The notes: generated from the sequence alone by a model not told the origin. Counted from the stretch's first letter, positions 7,984-18,674 are shown. The stretch: DNA of 64,000 nt from Alkalicoccus chagannorensis DSM 18086 (GCF_000429725.1 NZ_AUCK01000001.1:310001-374000); one strand, 5' to 3'. Translations and numbers: made by a program.

Positions 7984-10900
7984 TCACGGAGCTTTATGTC
8001 TTCCACCTGGCTCTTCTTCAGGTGGAACGAGGATCGTCTGGCCGCTCCGCACGGCATAAATCTCGGTGGTAATGGTGCCTGGATCAAGATCCCTCGCTTC
8101 GGCAAGGGCTCTCCTGTACATATCGAGCTGAAACGCATAGCGGCTGACGAGCGACTCCAGTTCATTTTCTGATACACGGTCTGTTTTGTAATCGACTATG
8201 TGAATGCCCTCCTCGTCTTCATAGACGACATCGATAATGCCCTGCACAAACATCTCCTCTTCCGGACCGTTCCAATCCGGGTTAAACCGGGACGCAGGCA
8301 CCTCCAGATAGAACGGAAGCTCCCTTTCGACTTTGTCAGCACGTCGGAGGGACGCAGCGAGTTCGGAATGATCAAACGTGTAAAACCAGGAAGCAGGAAG
8401 CTGCGCAGCTTCAGAACTTTTCAAAAATCCTTTAATCGTCATGTCTTTCAACTGCTGATCGACCTCCTCTTTCCCCCAGCGCGTCCAATCGAACCTTTCC
8501 ATAACAGCGTGGAACATCGTCCCTATTTCTGCACCTGCGGCTGCTGTTTCCTGCATAAATTCCGGACGCGGGTAGCTGCTCTCTCTATAACGGACGGCAG
8601 CATATGGATCCTCTGTTTCTTTTTTGCGCTTCAGCTCAGACACAGTCTGCTTCACGTACGTCGTTGAAGCCGATTGGTGCACATACGACGAAGTAAGAGG
8701 AAAAGCGGTGATAGGCGCTTCCACTGGCTGCTTGTTCATCACCCTGCGTATCTGAGCATATTCTTGCTTTTGAGAACCTGACAGCCGGCTCTGCGGCTCG
8801 GTCCACTGCACCAGCCACGAGCCTGCAGAGAACGGTTGATCAAGGTCCTTCTTTCTTGTTTCATAGGAATTCAATAGACTTCTCATGATCCAGTCGAGCG
8901 GAGAGTCGGCTCGTCTTCTTCCCGTTTCCGGAAGAGGCAGGGCGGGTGGATCGGCTGTCCATTTCTTATAAGCCTCTTCCCTGCCTTTCACCGTTCCGAG
9001 CACAATCAGCTGCTGTTCGGCTCTCGTCAAAGCGACGTACAGCACACGCATTTCTTCGGCAAGCATCTCTCTGCGGATCTGCTCCTGCAGCGTATGATAG
9101 TAAACGGTCTCATAGGAAACCCGCTGCTGAAGATCTACCCAGCGGGAAGCAATCCCGCCGTCACGATGCATAAGAAAGGGATTAGACAGTTCCTGCGTAT
9201 TGAATTCCCTCGCCGCCCCGGCTGAGAGCACGACAGGAAACTCAAGTCCTTTACTTTTGTGCACGGTCATCAGTCTCACGACATTTTCCTGGGAACCGAC
9301 AGCCCGTGCCCTTCCCAGGTCCTCCCCCCGTTCTTTCAGCCTGTCAATAAAACGGAGAAAACGGAACAAGCCGCGGAAGGAAGTAGCTTCATACGCTTTC
9401 GCCCGATCAATAAGCGCATGCAGATCTGCCTGCCGCTGCCGGCCTTCCGGGAGGCCTCCAGCAAATTCGTAGTAGCCCGATTCTTCGTATAGATACCAGA
9501 TATACGAAGCCAATGGACGAACCGACGCTTCCTGTCTCCACTCGATCAACCGATCGATCACCGGACCGAATGTATCCGGCTCTGCACCTGCAGCCTCCTG
9601 CAGCGCCTCATAGAATCTTCCTTCCCGGCGGTAGAGACGGATTCTGGCCAGATCATTTTCTCCAAAACCGAATATTGGAGAGCGCAGCACTGCAGCAAGC
9701 GGGATATCCTGATAAGGGTTATCCATAATCTGCAGAAGCGAAAGCATCACCCGGATATCCACCGCATCGAAATACCCTCCCCGCAGGTCCGCATGCACCG
9801 GTATGTCATACATCCGGAGCACTTCTGTATACGTCTCTGCCCACGTCATCGAGCGGTGAAGAATCACGATATCCTGATATGCAACCGGACGCATCTGCCG
9901 TGCTTCTTTGTCGTACACAAGACGCCCTTCTTCGATCATGGATTTAATCCTGGAGGCGGCTGCATGCGCTTCCGTTTCTGCCGTTTCCATGCTGCTCTCT
10001 TTCTGGTCGATCAGCAGCACCTCTGGCTGATCCGGCATATCCGGGAACTGTTGTACCCCCTCCTTCAACGAAGCAGCTTCATCATAATCCAGCTCCCCGA
10101 ATGATTTCGTCATCAGTGGGTAAAAAATTTCATTTACCGCGGCAAGGACTTCGCCCCGGCTTCGAAAATTTTCAGATAGATCGATCCGCGTCCCTCCTTC
10201 TCCATGGCGATACTGCTCGTATTTCCTGAGAAAAAGCGTCGGGTCTGCTTGACGAAACCGGTAAATGGACTGTTTTACGTCTCCAACCATAAACATGATC
10301 TTTCCTCCGGAGAGCAGCTGTAGAATCGCTTCCTGTACTTCATTGATATCCTGATATTCATCCACGAGTACTTCCTGGAGCTGCTGCTGATAGCGCTCCG
10401 CCTCCCGTGAGGGGCCATTCTCTCCTTGAAGAACTTGAAGGCAGTAATGTTCCAGATCGGAAAAATCCAGTGCCGTACGCTCTTCCTTCGCTTCTCTGAA
10501 CTGTTCATCAAACGCTTTCGTGACGTCAGCGAGGGTATCCAGCACTGGAGCCATCAAGGTCATTTCCTGCACGATGCTTTCCGGCGTCTGGCTGAAAAAT
10601 GACTTCTGCAGAGACTCTATTTGTTTTTTTACTTTATCGCGGAGATCTTTGACTTCTTTCTTCCGTGCTTCATCGACATCATCGCCTTTTTTAACTGGTG
10701 GAAGCCGCTTGAAGGCTAGTCCATTCACCGATTTCTTCGTCTCTTCCCATCCGGCGGACTGAAGCGCGAGTTCCAGCTCCCCTATTTCTGACTGCAGAGC
10801 TGCTGCATAGGCAGCAGGTCCACCCGGGGCCTCCGCCGCCTCTTCGGCCTGCTTTAATCCGGAAACAGCCTGCTCCAGCTCTACATGGACATAATGCAGT

Positions 10901-11562
10901 CCCTGCGCCACCCAGGACAGCTCGTCAAAGGGGCGCTCGGAAGCTGCGTGGTATACCGCCGCCATATGATCCAGCCACAGGGACGGTGATGGCTGAGAGC
11001 GCGAAAAACGATGCACCCGCAGTACCATATCCTTTAGACGCTCATCATCTTTTTGATCTCCCGTAAAATAATCGGCCAGCTGCAGAAACGACATATCTCC
11101 GCTCTCGTACCGGCTCTCAAACACCTCTTCTATGACTTCCTCCTGAATCAGCGAGGCTTCTGTTTCATCCAGAAGTCGAAAGGACGGATCGAGGCCGAGT
11201 TCAAAATAATTCCGCCGGATGACTTTCATACAAAACGAGTGCAGGGTGGAGATAGGAGCTCGCTGAACCTGGGAAAGTTGTCTGCGCAGGTGCTCGGACT
11301 CCGGCTCTCGGCGCAGGGCCTCTTCCACTGCCTTTCCTATCCGCTGTTTCATTTCAGATGCTGCTGCATTCGTAAATGTTACAACAAGCAGTTCTTGAAG
11401 ATCGGCGCGGACGTCCGGATCGAGCAGTTTCCGAATGATTCTCTCTACCAGGACGGCCGTCTTCCCACTTCCGGCTGCGGCTGATACGAGCAGCGGTCTT
11501 GACTCCTCTGCTGCTGCCTGCCATTGGGCGTCAGTCCATCGGCTTCCTTCCGGTTTGTTCAT
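7984..11562 (-). CDS. addA: ATP-dependent helicase/nuclease subunit A
   Basis: About 1192 aa. AddA is the UvrD-family 3'-5' helicase plus nuclease subunit of the AddAB enzyme that resects double-strand ends for RecA-dependent repair. Walker A AAAGSGKT lies near residue 30, helicase motif QSIYRFRQADP near 437 and the late motif VLYVALTRAEQ near 826. The C-terminal nuclease domain ends with IVDYKTD, the catalytic D...DYK pattern. ATG 11562 is used; the TTG just before it is also possible, as GGAGG lies 12 bp and 9 bp upstream respectively. The start overlaps the end of addB by 32 bp, so translation is likely coupled. Confidence 0.96.
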   Translation of the reverse strand: MNKPEGSRWTDAQWQAAAEESRPLLVSAAAGSGKTAVLVERIIRKLLDPDVRADLQELLVVTFTNAAASEMKQRIGKAVEEALRREPESEHLRRQLSQVQRAPISTLHSFCMKVIRRNYFELGLDPSFRLLDETEASLIQEEVIEEVFESRYESGDMSFLQLADYFTGDQKDDERLKDMVLRVHRFSRSQPSPSLWLDHMAAVYHAASERPFDELSWVAQGLHYVHVELEQAVSGLKQAEEAAEAPGGPAAYAAALQSEIGELELALQSAGWEETKKSVNGLAFKRLPPVKKGDDVDEARKKEVKDLRDKVKKQIESLQKSFFSQTPESIVQEMTLMAPVLDTLADVTKAFDEQFREAKEERTALDFSDLEHYCLQVLQGENGPSREAERYQQQLQEVLVDEYQDINEVQEAILQLLSGGKIMFMVGDVKQSIYRFRQADPTLFLRKYEQYRHGEGGTRIDLSENFRSRGEVLAAVNEIFYPLMTKSFGELDYDEAASLKEGVQQFPDMPDQPEVLLIDQKESSMETAETEAHAAASRIKSMIEEGRLVYDKEARQMRPVAYQDIVILHRSMTWAETYTEVLRMYDIPVHADLRGGYFDAVDIRVMLSLLQIMDNPYQDIPLAAVLRSPIFGFGENDLARIRLYRREGRFYEALQEAAGAEPDTFGPVIDRLIEWRQEASVRPLASYIWYLYEESGYYEFAGGLPEGRQRQADLHALIDRAKAYEATSFRGLFRFLRFIDRLKERGEDLGRARAVGSQENVVRLMTVHKSKGLEFPVVLSAGAAREFNTQELSNPFLMHRDGGIASRWVDLQQRVSYETVYYHTLQEQIRREMLAEEMRVLYVALTRAEQQLIVLGTVKGREEAYKKWTADPPALPLPETGRRRADSPLDWIMRSLLNSYETRKKDLDQPFSAGSWLVQWTEPQSRLSGSQKQEYAQIRRVMNKQPVEAPITAFPLTSSYVHQSASTTYVKQTVSELKRKKETEDPYAAVRYRESSYPRPEFMQETAAAGAEIGTMFHAVMERFDWTRWGKEEVDQQLKDMTIKGFLKSSEAAQLPASWFYTFDHSELAASLRRADKVERELPFYLEVPASRFNPDWNGPEEEMFVQGIIDVVYEDEEGIHIVDYKTDRVSENELESLVSRYAFQLDMYRRALAEARDLDPGTITTEIYAVRSGQTILVPPEEEPGGRHKAP

Positions 11563-14500
11563 CAATGGCGTGCTCCTCCTTCCACTTTTCGATCATTTCT
11601 TTATCCTCTATATCTTCTAATTTTCGGTAGTTGTTTGTTTCCAGATCAGGGTCAAACTGGCAGAAAGCACGGTAGGAACAGAACATGCAGGGAGTTCTGC
11701 CTTTTTTTCGATATGGTTCGAGCGCCGTCGATCCGCCAGCGATACCTTCGGCTGTACTCTTCATAAACGTTCTGATGAACTGCCGCATGCGCTCCAGTAT
11801 TTCCGGCTCTACGGCATTCGACCCTTTCGCACTCGACGGCGTACCGTCTTTTTTTATATTGAGCGGAACGATGTCTGACCAGCCGCTCTCAATGGAGGTG
11901 TCGGAAGCTGCGAGCACTTCGGGATCCCCGCTGATCAGTCCCTTCATTTTGAACTGCTTGAGCATCTCTTTCTCAATCTCTTCTTCTGAGACTCGTTCTG
12001 TCTGCCTGAGCATCGGGTTGTGGACGTGAAAATAGAGCATACCCGCCGCGTCTGCCTCTACATGAAGCCACGACGCAGCATTTTCCAGGAGGATATCGAG
12101 GTAAACAAGCATCTGCATTGCCAGACCATAGTAAATCTCGTCCAGGCGCAGGTCACGGCTGCTTGATTTATAATCAACGATACGAAGGAACATACCGCCT
12201 GCGGTGTCCGCCTGATCAACCCTGTCAATACGGCCGACAACATCAACGAGGGTCCCGTCATCCAGTTTGATTTCCAGCGGCGGAAGCTCCATACCGGGTC
12301 CGAATCCGACTTCGAGACCTACAGGAACGAACTGCTGCCTGCGGTCCTGTTCAGCCATCATAAATGCAGCCTTGGTCACCACCTGCTGTAGTTTTTCAAA
12401 GATGTATTCATACTTATGTGATTCACTCATCAGGTTCCGCTGTATCTGTGGTTTAAGCTTTTCCGTCACATCATGCGTGAGTGTTCTCAGCTCAGGGTCT
12501 TCCATTTCCTTGAATCTCCGGCCTCGTCTGCGGACTTCGTTGGTCACATCTTTTAAGGCATCATGAAATAGGATGCCGATATCAGGCGCTTCCAGTCTTC
12601 TTATTTTTCTCTCCTGAAGCTGAAGTCCGTATTTTGCATACTGGGAAAAAGGACAAGCTTGAAACGACTCAAACCTGGAAACGCTGGCACGAAATTTTTT
12701 CCCGTAGAGGGAGGCCGCGGTCTCTGTTGACAGCGACTCCGGCACGTTTTTATATTGTACGGCGCGGATCATCTGCTCCATCCTGCTGCGGCTGCCGTGC
12801 TGCAGAAGCTGATTGTACAGTCCCCACCAGAAATCCGGTACAGCATATCCTTTTTCCGCCCGCTTCAGCTGCAGGGTCAAGTGGGTAAACGCCATCTTCT
12901 CATTAGTTACCGCTTTTTTCTGGTCTTCAGGATCATGCTCCGGCAGGGCCGCATATTTTTCTTCCAGACTGACATCCGGCAGCCGCTCGACCACCCAGTC
13001 GAGAAAGAGGGACGGCTGCAGTGCACTGCCGTCCGAACTCTCGAGAGCATAGGATAGGTAGAGACGTTCCGAAGCATGCGTCAGGGCGCGGTAGAAAAGG
13101 AACTTTTCCCCTGCAAGCTGTTCTTCCGCACCAGGAGCCAGTTCCATCCCCCCCTCCATCAGCAGCTGCCGCTCTCCTTCTTCAAGCAGTCCTTCTTCAT
13201 CCGGCTGCTGCGGAAAGATGCCTTCGTTGATCCCGATCAGGAAGAGGGCACGCACTTCGGGAATTCTTGAGGTCTCCGCATCCGCGATGATCACCTGGTC
13301 GAATGCAGGTGGAATGATGGAATACGTCATGGATTCAAGGCCGGCACTGATCATATCTTGAAACACTGTTTTTTCAAACGGAGTATTCCCGCTGACTTCA
13401 ACAATATCATCCAACAGCGATATGACTTCTTTCCACACTTGTTCATGCTCCAGTGCTTTATCGGTTCTCCCGCTCTGCTCATGAGCAAGAGCCCTCCGTT
13501 CCAGGACAGATCCGGCATCTAGCCGCTCGAGATAGCGGTAGAGAGCCGCCGCACCATCTTTTAGCGTCGCCGCTGCTTTTAGATCCTTGTGAAGCTGGCT
13601 GAACGCCGCTGTCACGACGCTTAAAAGGTTTAGTTCATCCTCGTCCAGCTGGTCCTGCCATCCACCGTCCCACCATCGGTTTCCACGAACGCCGAATTCC
13701 AGAGCCCGATTTTCAAGCCGGTCTCCGGCATCCACATACCTCTGGTCTTCTTCGGGATAGAAAAACCCCGTTTTCACGGCACGGAAGACGGCCTCAAACG
13801 GCCACGATTTTCGTTCCGCTTCGAGAGAAGAGAGCAGCAGTTCGGCCAGAGGATGATCCAGCGCCGGCCGCTGCTGATCGAGAAAATGAGGAAGCTGCTC
13901 TCGTGTGAAAACCATATCAATGAAGTCCCGGTACTGTTCAAGTGAACGCACCACGACTGCCGTTTCCCGATATCGATACCCATGTTCACGGATGAGATGA
14001 TGAATCTCTCTGGCTATATGCTCTATTTCCGTCCGCTGGTTTACTGCCTCCCAGCGGTACACCCGCTCCTGCTCTTCAGCCGGATCAGGCTTCATCTGTT
14101 CAAATGCCGCCTCCAGATGCGCTGCTGCGGGGAAATTTTCAAACCGGAAAGGGACGGTGCCGTGTTCTTCCTTGACCGTCACACCGGCTTGTTCTGCATA
14201 ATCCGCAAGACGAAGAGCATGACGCTCCGGCTCGAAAAAAACATCCATCGGTCCGGCTGCCCTCGTTCCGCCTTTCACAGAACCTCCGGTGGTGAAAGCA
14301 GCTGTGACATTCGTTTTCTCCAACAGCAGCTGCAGCACCAGGTGCTCGCTCGGAGAGAAAGTATGGAACCCATCGATAAATATATCCACCGACGAGATTC
14401 GGCCGGATTCCTGCACCGCGGTTTGGAGAAGACGCAGAAGATCTTCCGATTCCACATAGCTGCCATGCAGTGCTTCTTCTGTTTTGCGCTGCATGAGCTC

Positions 14501-14983
14501 GATGTCGTGGAGTTTCGCTTCGAGCCTTGGGTCGGTGATCTCCTCCGCAGCATGACGATACACCTGCTGCATCTTACCGCAGTCTGCCTGATACCGCTTG
14601 CACTCACTTAAAAATTGCTCCAGTTTCGTCACAAAACCCGATTTTCTCCGGGAACTATGGAAAAGCTGAAGTTCGTCTTCGTGTTCATGCATCAGCCGGC
14701 GAAGCAGCGCATGGATGCCGTTCACCCCGAGCTGTCTTTCCGTCAGACCGCCGGTTTCATCCAGCAGCTGATAGGCGAGGCTGGTAAAGCTGAATACATT
14801 GGCTCTGGTTACCGCACCACCCCCGGCTCGGACAAGGTTTCTCTCTGCCTGAAACGTCATCTGCTCAGGGACAAGCAGCCAGCACTGTCGTTCCATGTCC
14901 TCGGCGAGGGTATTCTGTATGTACTCAAAAAGCCGCGTCGACTTACCGGTACCGGACCGTCCGGTCAGTAGTGTCAAGGTCAT
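11531..14983 (-). CDS. addB: ATP-dependent helicase/nuclease subunit B
   Basis: 1150 aa from ATG 14983 with TTGGAGG upstream; longer frames have no RBS. AddB recognises Chi and carries the second nuclease of AddAB. The N-terminal Walker A is GRSGTGKST (residue 8 on). The C-terminal nuclease motif is RIVDYKSSSRDL. The four cysteines of the AddB iron-sulfur cluster are present: one in FQACPFSQYA before the nuclease motif and three in CMFCSYRAFC at the C-terminus (C-x2-C-x5-C). Length matches the family. It heads the addBA pair and follows the glutamate dehydrogenase gene on the same strand. Confidence 0.96.
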   Translation of the reverse strand: MTLTLLTGRSGTGKSTRLFEYIQNTLAEDMERQCWLLVPEQMTFQAERNLVRAGGGAVTRANVFSFTSLAYQLLDETGGLTERQLGVNGIHALLRRLMHEHEDELQLFHSSRRKSGFVTKLEQFLSECKRYQADCGKMQQVYRHAAEEITDPRLEAKLHDIELMQRKTEEALHGSYVESEDLLRLLQTAVQESGRISSVDIFIDGFHTFSPSEHLVLQLLLEKTNVTAAFTTGGSVKGGTRAAGPMDVFFEPERHALRLADYAEQAGVTVKEEHGTVPFRFENFPAAAHLEAAFEQMKPDPAEEQERVYRWEAVNQRTEIEHIAREIHHLIREHGYRYRETAVVVRSLEQYRDFIDMVFTREQLPHFLDQQRPALDHPLAELLLSSLEAERKSWPFEAVFRAVKTGFFYPEEDQRYVDAGDRLENRALEFGVRGNRWWDGGWQDQLDEDELNLLSVVTAAFSQLHKDLKAAATLKDGAAALYRYLERLDAGSVLERRALAHEQSGRTDKALEHEQVWKEVISLLDDIVEVSGNTPFEKTVFQDMISAGLESMTYSIIPPAFDQVIIADAETSRIPEVRALFLIGINEGIFPQQPDEEGLLEEGERQLLMEGGMELAPGAEEQLAGEKFLFYRALTHASERLYLSYALESSDGSALQPSLFLDWVVERLPDVSLEEKYAALPEHDPEDQKKAVTNEKMAFTHLTLQLKRAEKGYAVPDFWWGLYNQLLQHGSRSRMEQMIRAVQYKNVPESLSTETAASLYGKKFRASVSRFESFQACPFSQYAKYGLQLQERKIRRLEAPDIGILFHDALKDVTNEVRRRGRRFKEMEDPELRTLTHDVTEKLKPQIQRNLMSESHKYEYIFEKLQQVVTKAAFMMAEQDRRQQFVPVGLEVGFGPGMELPPLEIKLDDGTLVDVVGRIDRVDQADTAGGMFLRIVDYKSSSRDLRLDEIYYGLAMQMLVYLDILLENAASWLHVEADAAGMLYFHVHNPMLRQTERVSEEEIEKEMLKQFKMKGLISGDPEVLAASDTSIESGWSDIVPLNIKKDGTPSSAKGSNAVEPEILERMRQFIRTFMKSTAEGIAGGSTALEPYRKKGRTPCMFCSYRAFCQFDPDLETNNYRKLEDIEDKEMIEKWKEEHAIDEQTGRKPMD

Positions 14984-15096
14984 TGGATGCCGCCTCCAAT
15001 CATATGTTCGTGTTTTCAGTATAGCAGAAGAAGCCATTCTCTTCCAGAATGACTTCCATGGCTGCTTCTTCCTGTGCGATTTTCGCAAACTAGCTC

Positions 15097-16359
15097 TTAT
15101 TCTTTCACAGAACCCCGCTGCTGCAATGCTTCATCCTGGGATAGAATGCCTTTGGCTTTCATGATATCGGCGAGATGGCGGGAAGCAGCATAATAGGCTG
15201 CCTGCCTATAGGAGATGCCTGCTTCCTCTTTCACCTGTTCCATTCGCTGATAAGCATCTTTCATGTAACTGCCCAGTTCCTCCTGCACATGCTCTTTCGC
15301 CATTTTTTCTTTTCGTGCATTCATCCGCCATTCAAAATAGGAAACGACGACCCCGCCTGCATTGCTCAGTATATCAGGGAGTACTTCGACGCCCTTGTCT
15401 GCGAGGGCCTCTTCACCTTCCGCTGTTGTCGGTCCGTTAGCCCCTTCGACGACAAGCGATGCCTGAATGGACGAGGCGGTTTCCTCGGTGACGGTATTTT
15501 CCAGGGCAGCCGGGATGAAGATGGTGCAGGGAGCAGAGAAAATATCCCCGGACGAACCGGAAGCAGAAGTGAATGTTCCTTTTTCTTCTTTTTCTTTCTT
15601 TACTGCCGCTACGTTCAGGCCGTCTTCGTTCATCACCGTACTCTTTGAATCCGATACAGCCGTGACGCGGCAGCCCCGCTGTTCCAGTATTTCTGCGCAG
15701 AGAAGTCCGACATTTCCTGCTCCCTGAACAGCTGCAGACTGCCCTTCCCAGCTTTCCCCTTTCGATTCCAGCCAGTTTTCGATGGTCATCACAACGCCGA
15801 GTGCCGTTGCTTCTGTTCTGCCAGGTGCTCCGCCAATCAAGGGATCTTTTCCGGTGAAGGAGGCGTTATCCGGATCAGCATGATGCTTCTGATATTCATC
15901 CAGCATCCAGCCGATCTCTCTCGGACCGATATTCACATCCGGGGCAGGTATATCTTGTTCCGGTCCTATGAAAGGGTGCATTTTTTGAATGTACGAGCGG
16001 ATGATCGCTTCGAATTCCTTGTCTGTATGCTGAGATGGATCGACCGCAATTCCGCCTTTCGCTCCGCCAAATGGAAGCTTGAGCAGCGCTGTCTTCATCG
16101 TCATCCACCAGGATAGCAGCAGCACCTCCTCCTGATTCACATCCTTCTGAATACGAATTCCACCCTTTCCAGGGCCTAGCAGCGAACTGTGCAGCGTCCT
16201 GAATCCTTCAGCTGTTTTCATGTTTCCGTCATCACAGCGGTAGGGAACGGAGACAGCCAGCTGACGCTCTGGTTTTGTCATCAGCTGAACAAATGCGTCC
16301 GGAAGTTCCCAATAATCAGCTGCATCTTTCATTTTCTGCTTCATCTGCTTCTGATTCAT
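15097..16359 (-). CDS. Glutamate dehydrogenase (Glu/Leu/Phe/Val family)
   Basis: 420 aa, catalysing reversible oxidative deamination of glutamate to 2-oxoglutarate. Signature regions are GPGKGGIR near residue 65, the active-site lysine segment LPFGGAKGG near 100, PAPDVN near 140 and the Rossmann loop GAGNVG near 215, followed by D in VSDSK. A SNAGGVVVSYFEW segment near 330 is typical of glutamate dehydrogenases. Start ATG 16359 has no good RBS; an upstream TTG at 16413 has a GGGAGG just inside the frame, so the start is unsure. It lies 113 bp upstream of addB on the same strand. Coenzyme preference is not deduced. Confidence 0.88.
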   Translation of the reverse strand: MNQKQMKQKMKDAADYWELPDAFVQLMTKPERQLAVSVPYRCDDGNMKTAEGFRTLHSSLLGPGKGGIRIQKDVNQEEVLLLSWWMTMKTALLKLPFGGAKGGIAVDPSQHTDKEFEAIIRSYIQKMHPFIGPEQDIPAPDVNIGPREIGWMLDEYQKHHADPDNASFTGKDPLIGGAPGRTEATALGVVMTIENWLESKGESWEGQSAAVQGAGNVGLLCAEILEQRGCRVTAVSDSKSTVMNEDGLNVAAVKKEKEEKGTFTSASGSSGDIFSAPCTIFIPAALENTVTEETASSIQASLVVEGANGPTTAEGEEALADKGVEVLPDILSNAGGVVVSYFEWRMNARKEKMAKEHVQEELGSYMKDAYQRMEQVKEEAGISYRQAAYYAASRHLADIMKAKGILSQDEALQQRGSVKE

Positions 16360-16462
16360 GTGTATGCAGCGGTGGCATGATGCTTGACATGCCTTCCGCC
16401 TGCCTCCCTTCAATAGTCACCCTGTCGTGGTGTGTAGTGAGGTAGTCAAGGCCATTTACTGC

Positions 16463-17806
16463 CTACTGATTCCGGAACCGCCATGGATAATCATCCCGGT
16501 CGGAAAACGTGGCAAGTTTGCTTCTCTTGCGGAAGCGTCTTCTCCTGTACAGCCAGGAAGGTCCTGCAAAACGGACGGCATCCATTGGTGTGTACTGCCA
16601 CCAGCCGACGCCGGATATATTCAGCATATGCTTATAATGGAGAATCGGATGCCGCTCAAACCGTTTCAGCGCAGCAACGCGGCCCCACTGGTACCAGCGG
16701 AACGGCCATGCATACCCGAGCGCAGAAAAGTGACTGAGCATGGAAAGGCGGTCGGAGCGCTTCTTTCGTATTTTTTCGAACTGCTTCAGCTGCTTCGGCT
16801 CCAGGTTGCCGCTCTGATACATATACTGCAGCAGATCGCCGAGAACGGCACCATCCTGAATAGCGAGGTTCATGCCTTCTCCGGCCATCGGATGCACAGC
16901 GTGAGCAGCATCCCCGATGATGGCCGCATTCCCTTTCACATACTCATGAATGTTGTGCCGGATCGGAATCATCAGCTGAATATCTTTCCAGGATTCAATC
17001 TGTGTCACATAATCCTGAAGCTCTGGTTCAAACTGGATAAATGGATCAGTAAACGTATGAAGGCCGGCCTTTTTCATTTTATTGTAATCTCCCGGCTTAA
17101 TGAGCATGACGCAGCGAATCTCGTTGTCCGGAAGCGGAAAGAGACCGATGAACGACTTGTGCGAAGCATACATCCTCGCTTCTGTGTACTCCTCCGGTCT
17201 CGGGAACGTGACGGTAAGAAAATGGTGGTTATACTGGGTGGTCACCAGGTTTTGTTTCATGGCCCGCCGGATGATGGATGAACGCCCTTCTGCTCCCACA
17301 AAGAAAGAGGAGCGGATGTGGTGTTCCTCCTGGTTGTACATGATCCGTGCCTCGTCAAATCTGCCTGCTTTTTCATCCATGGCCGTAAATTCCTTGAATG
17401 TAGCCGGATTCCAGTAATGGAATGAATCAAATGTTTTCGCACGATCAAGAAGAATATTTTTCAACTGCTCGTGCGGGATCATTCTCGCTTCTGGAAAGCG
17501 TGTCTGCAGCCGGTCGTAGTGGAGCGGAATATAGGCCATCGTTTCCGTCGTTCCATCATTGTGCTCTTTCATCTCGTACGTGTGAATCGCCGGCAGCGGG
17601 TGGCTGACGTCCAAAATGTCATCCACCACTCCCATTTCGTCAAAATGAAGCAGCGATTTCGGCTGAAGCAGCTCCCCTTTGTATATTTTTCCGGGATTTT
17701 TGTCTTTTTCGACTACCAGTACTTTCACATCGGCCTGTACGAGCCTGAGTGCAAGGGTAAGCCCGCCGACACCACCGCCGATAATGACAACATCAAACTG
17801 TTCCAC
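16463..17806 (-). CDS. FAD-dependent monooxygenase (UbiH/PHBH-like)
   Basis: 447 aa from GTG 17806 with AAGGTGG upstream. The N-terminus DVVIIGGGVGGL is the dinucleotide-binding GxGxxG motif of flavoprotein hydroxylases, and GDAAHAVHPMAGEGMN near residue 288 is the second FAD motif of this class. That supports an NAD(P)H-dependent aromatic-ring or quinone-type hydroxylase. The basic, aromatic C-terminal tail may associate with the membrane. It starts 17 bp after the TVP38-type gene, so the two probably share a transcript. Substrate unknown. Confidence 0.8.
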   Translation of the reverse strand: MEQFDVVIIGGGVGGLTLALRLVQADVKVLVVEKDKNPGKIYKGELLQPKSLLHFDEMGVVDDILDVSHPLPAIHTYEMKEHNDGTTETMAYIPLHYDRLQTRFPEARMIPHEQLKNILLDRAKTFDSFHYWNPATFKEFTAMDEKAGRFDEARIMYNQEEHHIRSSFFVGAEGRSSIIRRAMKQNLVTTQYNHHFLTVTFPRPEEYTEARMYASHKSFIGLFPLPDNEIRCVMLIKPGDYNKMKKAGLHTFTDPFIQFEPELQDYVTQIESWKDIQLMIPIRHNIHEYVKGNAAIIGDAAHAVHPMAGEGMNLAIQDGAVLGDLLQYMYQSGNLEPKQLKQFEKIRKKRSDRLSMLSHFSALGYAWPFRWYQWGRVAALKRFERHPILHYKHMLNISGVGWWQYTPMDAVRFAGPSWLYRRRRFRKRSKLATFSDRDDYPWRFRNQ

Positions 17807-17823
17807 TCCCTCACCACCTTCGT

Positions 17824-18477
17824 TTACTTTTCCATTTCTATATCAAGATTTTTCTGCTGGAGCTTTCTCCTTACGAAAAATGGTATGGCCATTGCAGCTG
17901 CAAATAAGAGCACCGTGGTGATAATCATCCCCGGCGTCAGGTCTGCAATCGACGCGCCGATCATGGTGAAGGCAATACTCCCCGGAAGGATTCCCGTCAT
18001 TGTTGCAAACACATACGTTTTAAAATCTACACGGGACAGGGCAGCCAGGTACGTGATTAAATCGAAGTTAAATACCGGCAGAATACGGAGGGATGTGATA
18101 TAGAAAAAACCGTTTTCCTGAATCCTCTTCTGGATCATCTTTCGTTTATCCCCGTGGCTGCTCATTTTTTTAAAGCCGCCGATTTTTCTTATTAACAAAA
18201 AAGAAACAACAGCCCCGCTGAGGGAACCTGCATACGTAATCAGGGGACCAAACAAGGGCCCGAAAGCCAGTCCCCCTGCTACTGCCATAATCGAAGCAGG
18301 AAAAAGGAGAAACGGCCTCAGTGTGAAAGCGATCAGAAAGATAAACGGCGCCAGCAGCCCGAAGGAAAGCACGAAGGACTGCACCTGTTCCGGATCCAGA
18401 TTTAAATATTCCTGATTTATATAATATAAGGCGGCCAGTACCGTCACTACCAGCACTATTCTCCATATCGTAACCAA
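17824..18477 (-). CDS. TVP38/TMEM64 (VTT-domain) membrane protein
   Basis: 217 aa with about five membrane segments. The central part FxxRPFLLFPASIMAVAGGLAFGP and, later, the RILPVFNFDLITYLAAL block are the conserved re-entrant regions of the SNARE-associated/VTT fold (DedA relatives, implicated in lipid scrambling). The start is TTG 18477: AGGAGAGG lies 7 bp upstream and no ATG fits. The protein ends with a charged cytoplasmic tail. It leads a two-gene unit with the flavin monooxygenase. Confidence 0.85.
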   Translation of the reverse strand: MVTIWRIVLVVTVLAALYYINQEYLNLDPEQVQSFVLSFGLLAPFIFLIAFTLRPFLLFPASIMAVAGGLAFGPLFGPLITYAGSLSGAVVSFLLIRKIGGFKKMSSHGDKRKMIQKRIQENGFFYITSLRILPVFNFDLITYLAALSRVDFKTYVFATMTGILPGSIAFTMIGASIADLTPGMIITTVLLFAAAMAIPFFVRRKLQQKNLDIEMEK

Positions 18478-18674
18478 AGCGGCACCTCTCCTTTTATCTA
18501 CTATTACCGAAAACGTTCGAGCTTAACCTTCAACTTATGACTTCTCCATTTCTTCCATGAGGAAGAGAGCCGCACCGCCCCTGTGGTTACGACCTGCTGC
18601 GGGCACGCGCAGACATGCCGGCTCCTCAGCCGCGGGTCAGGGCCGGCGAAAAACGACGGCCCTGCTCATGCCGG

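Noticed and set aside
13982-14611. Long plus-strand frame within addB
   Set aside because: Antisense shadow of addB in a conserved coding region; no RBS and unlikely composition.
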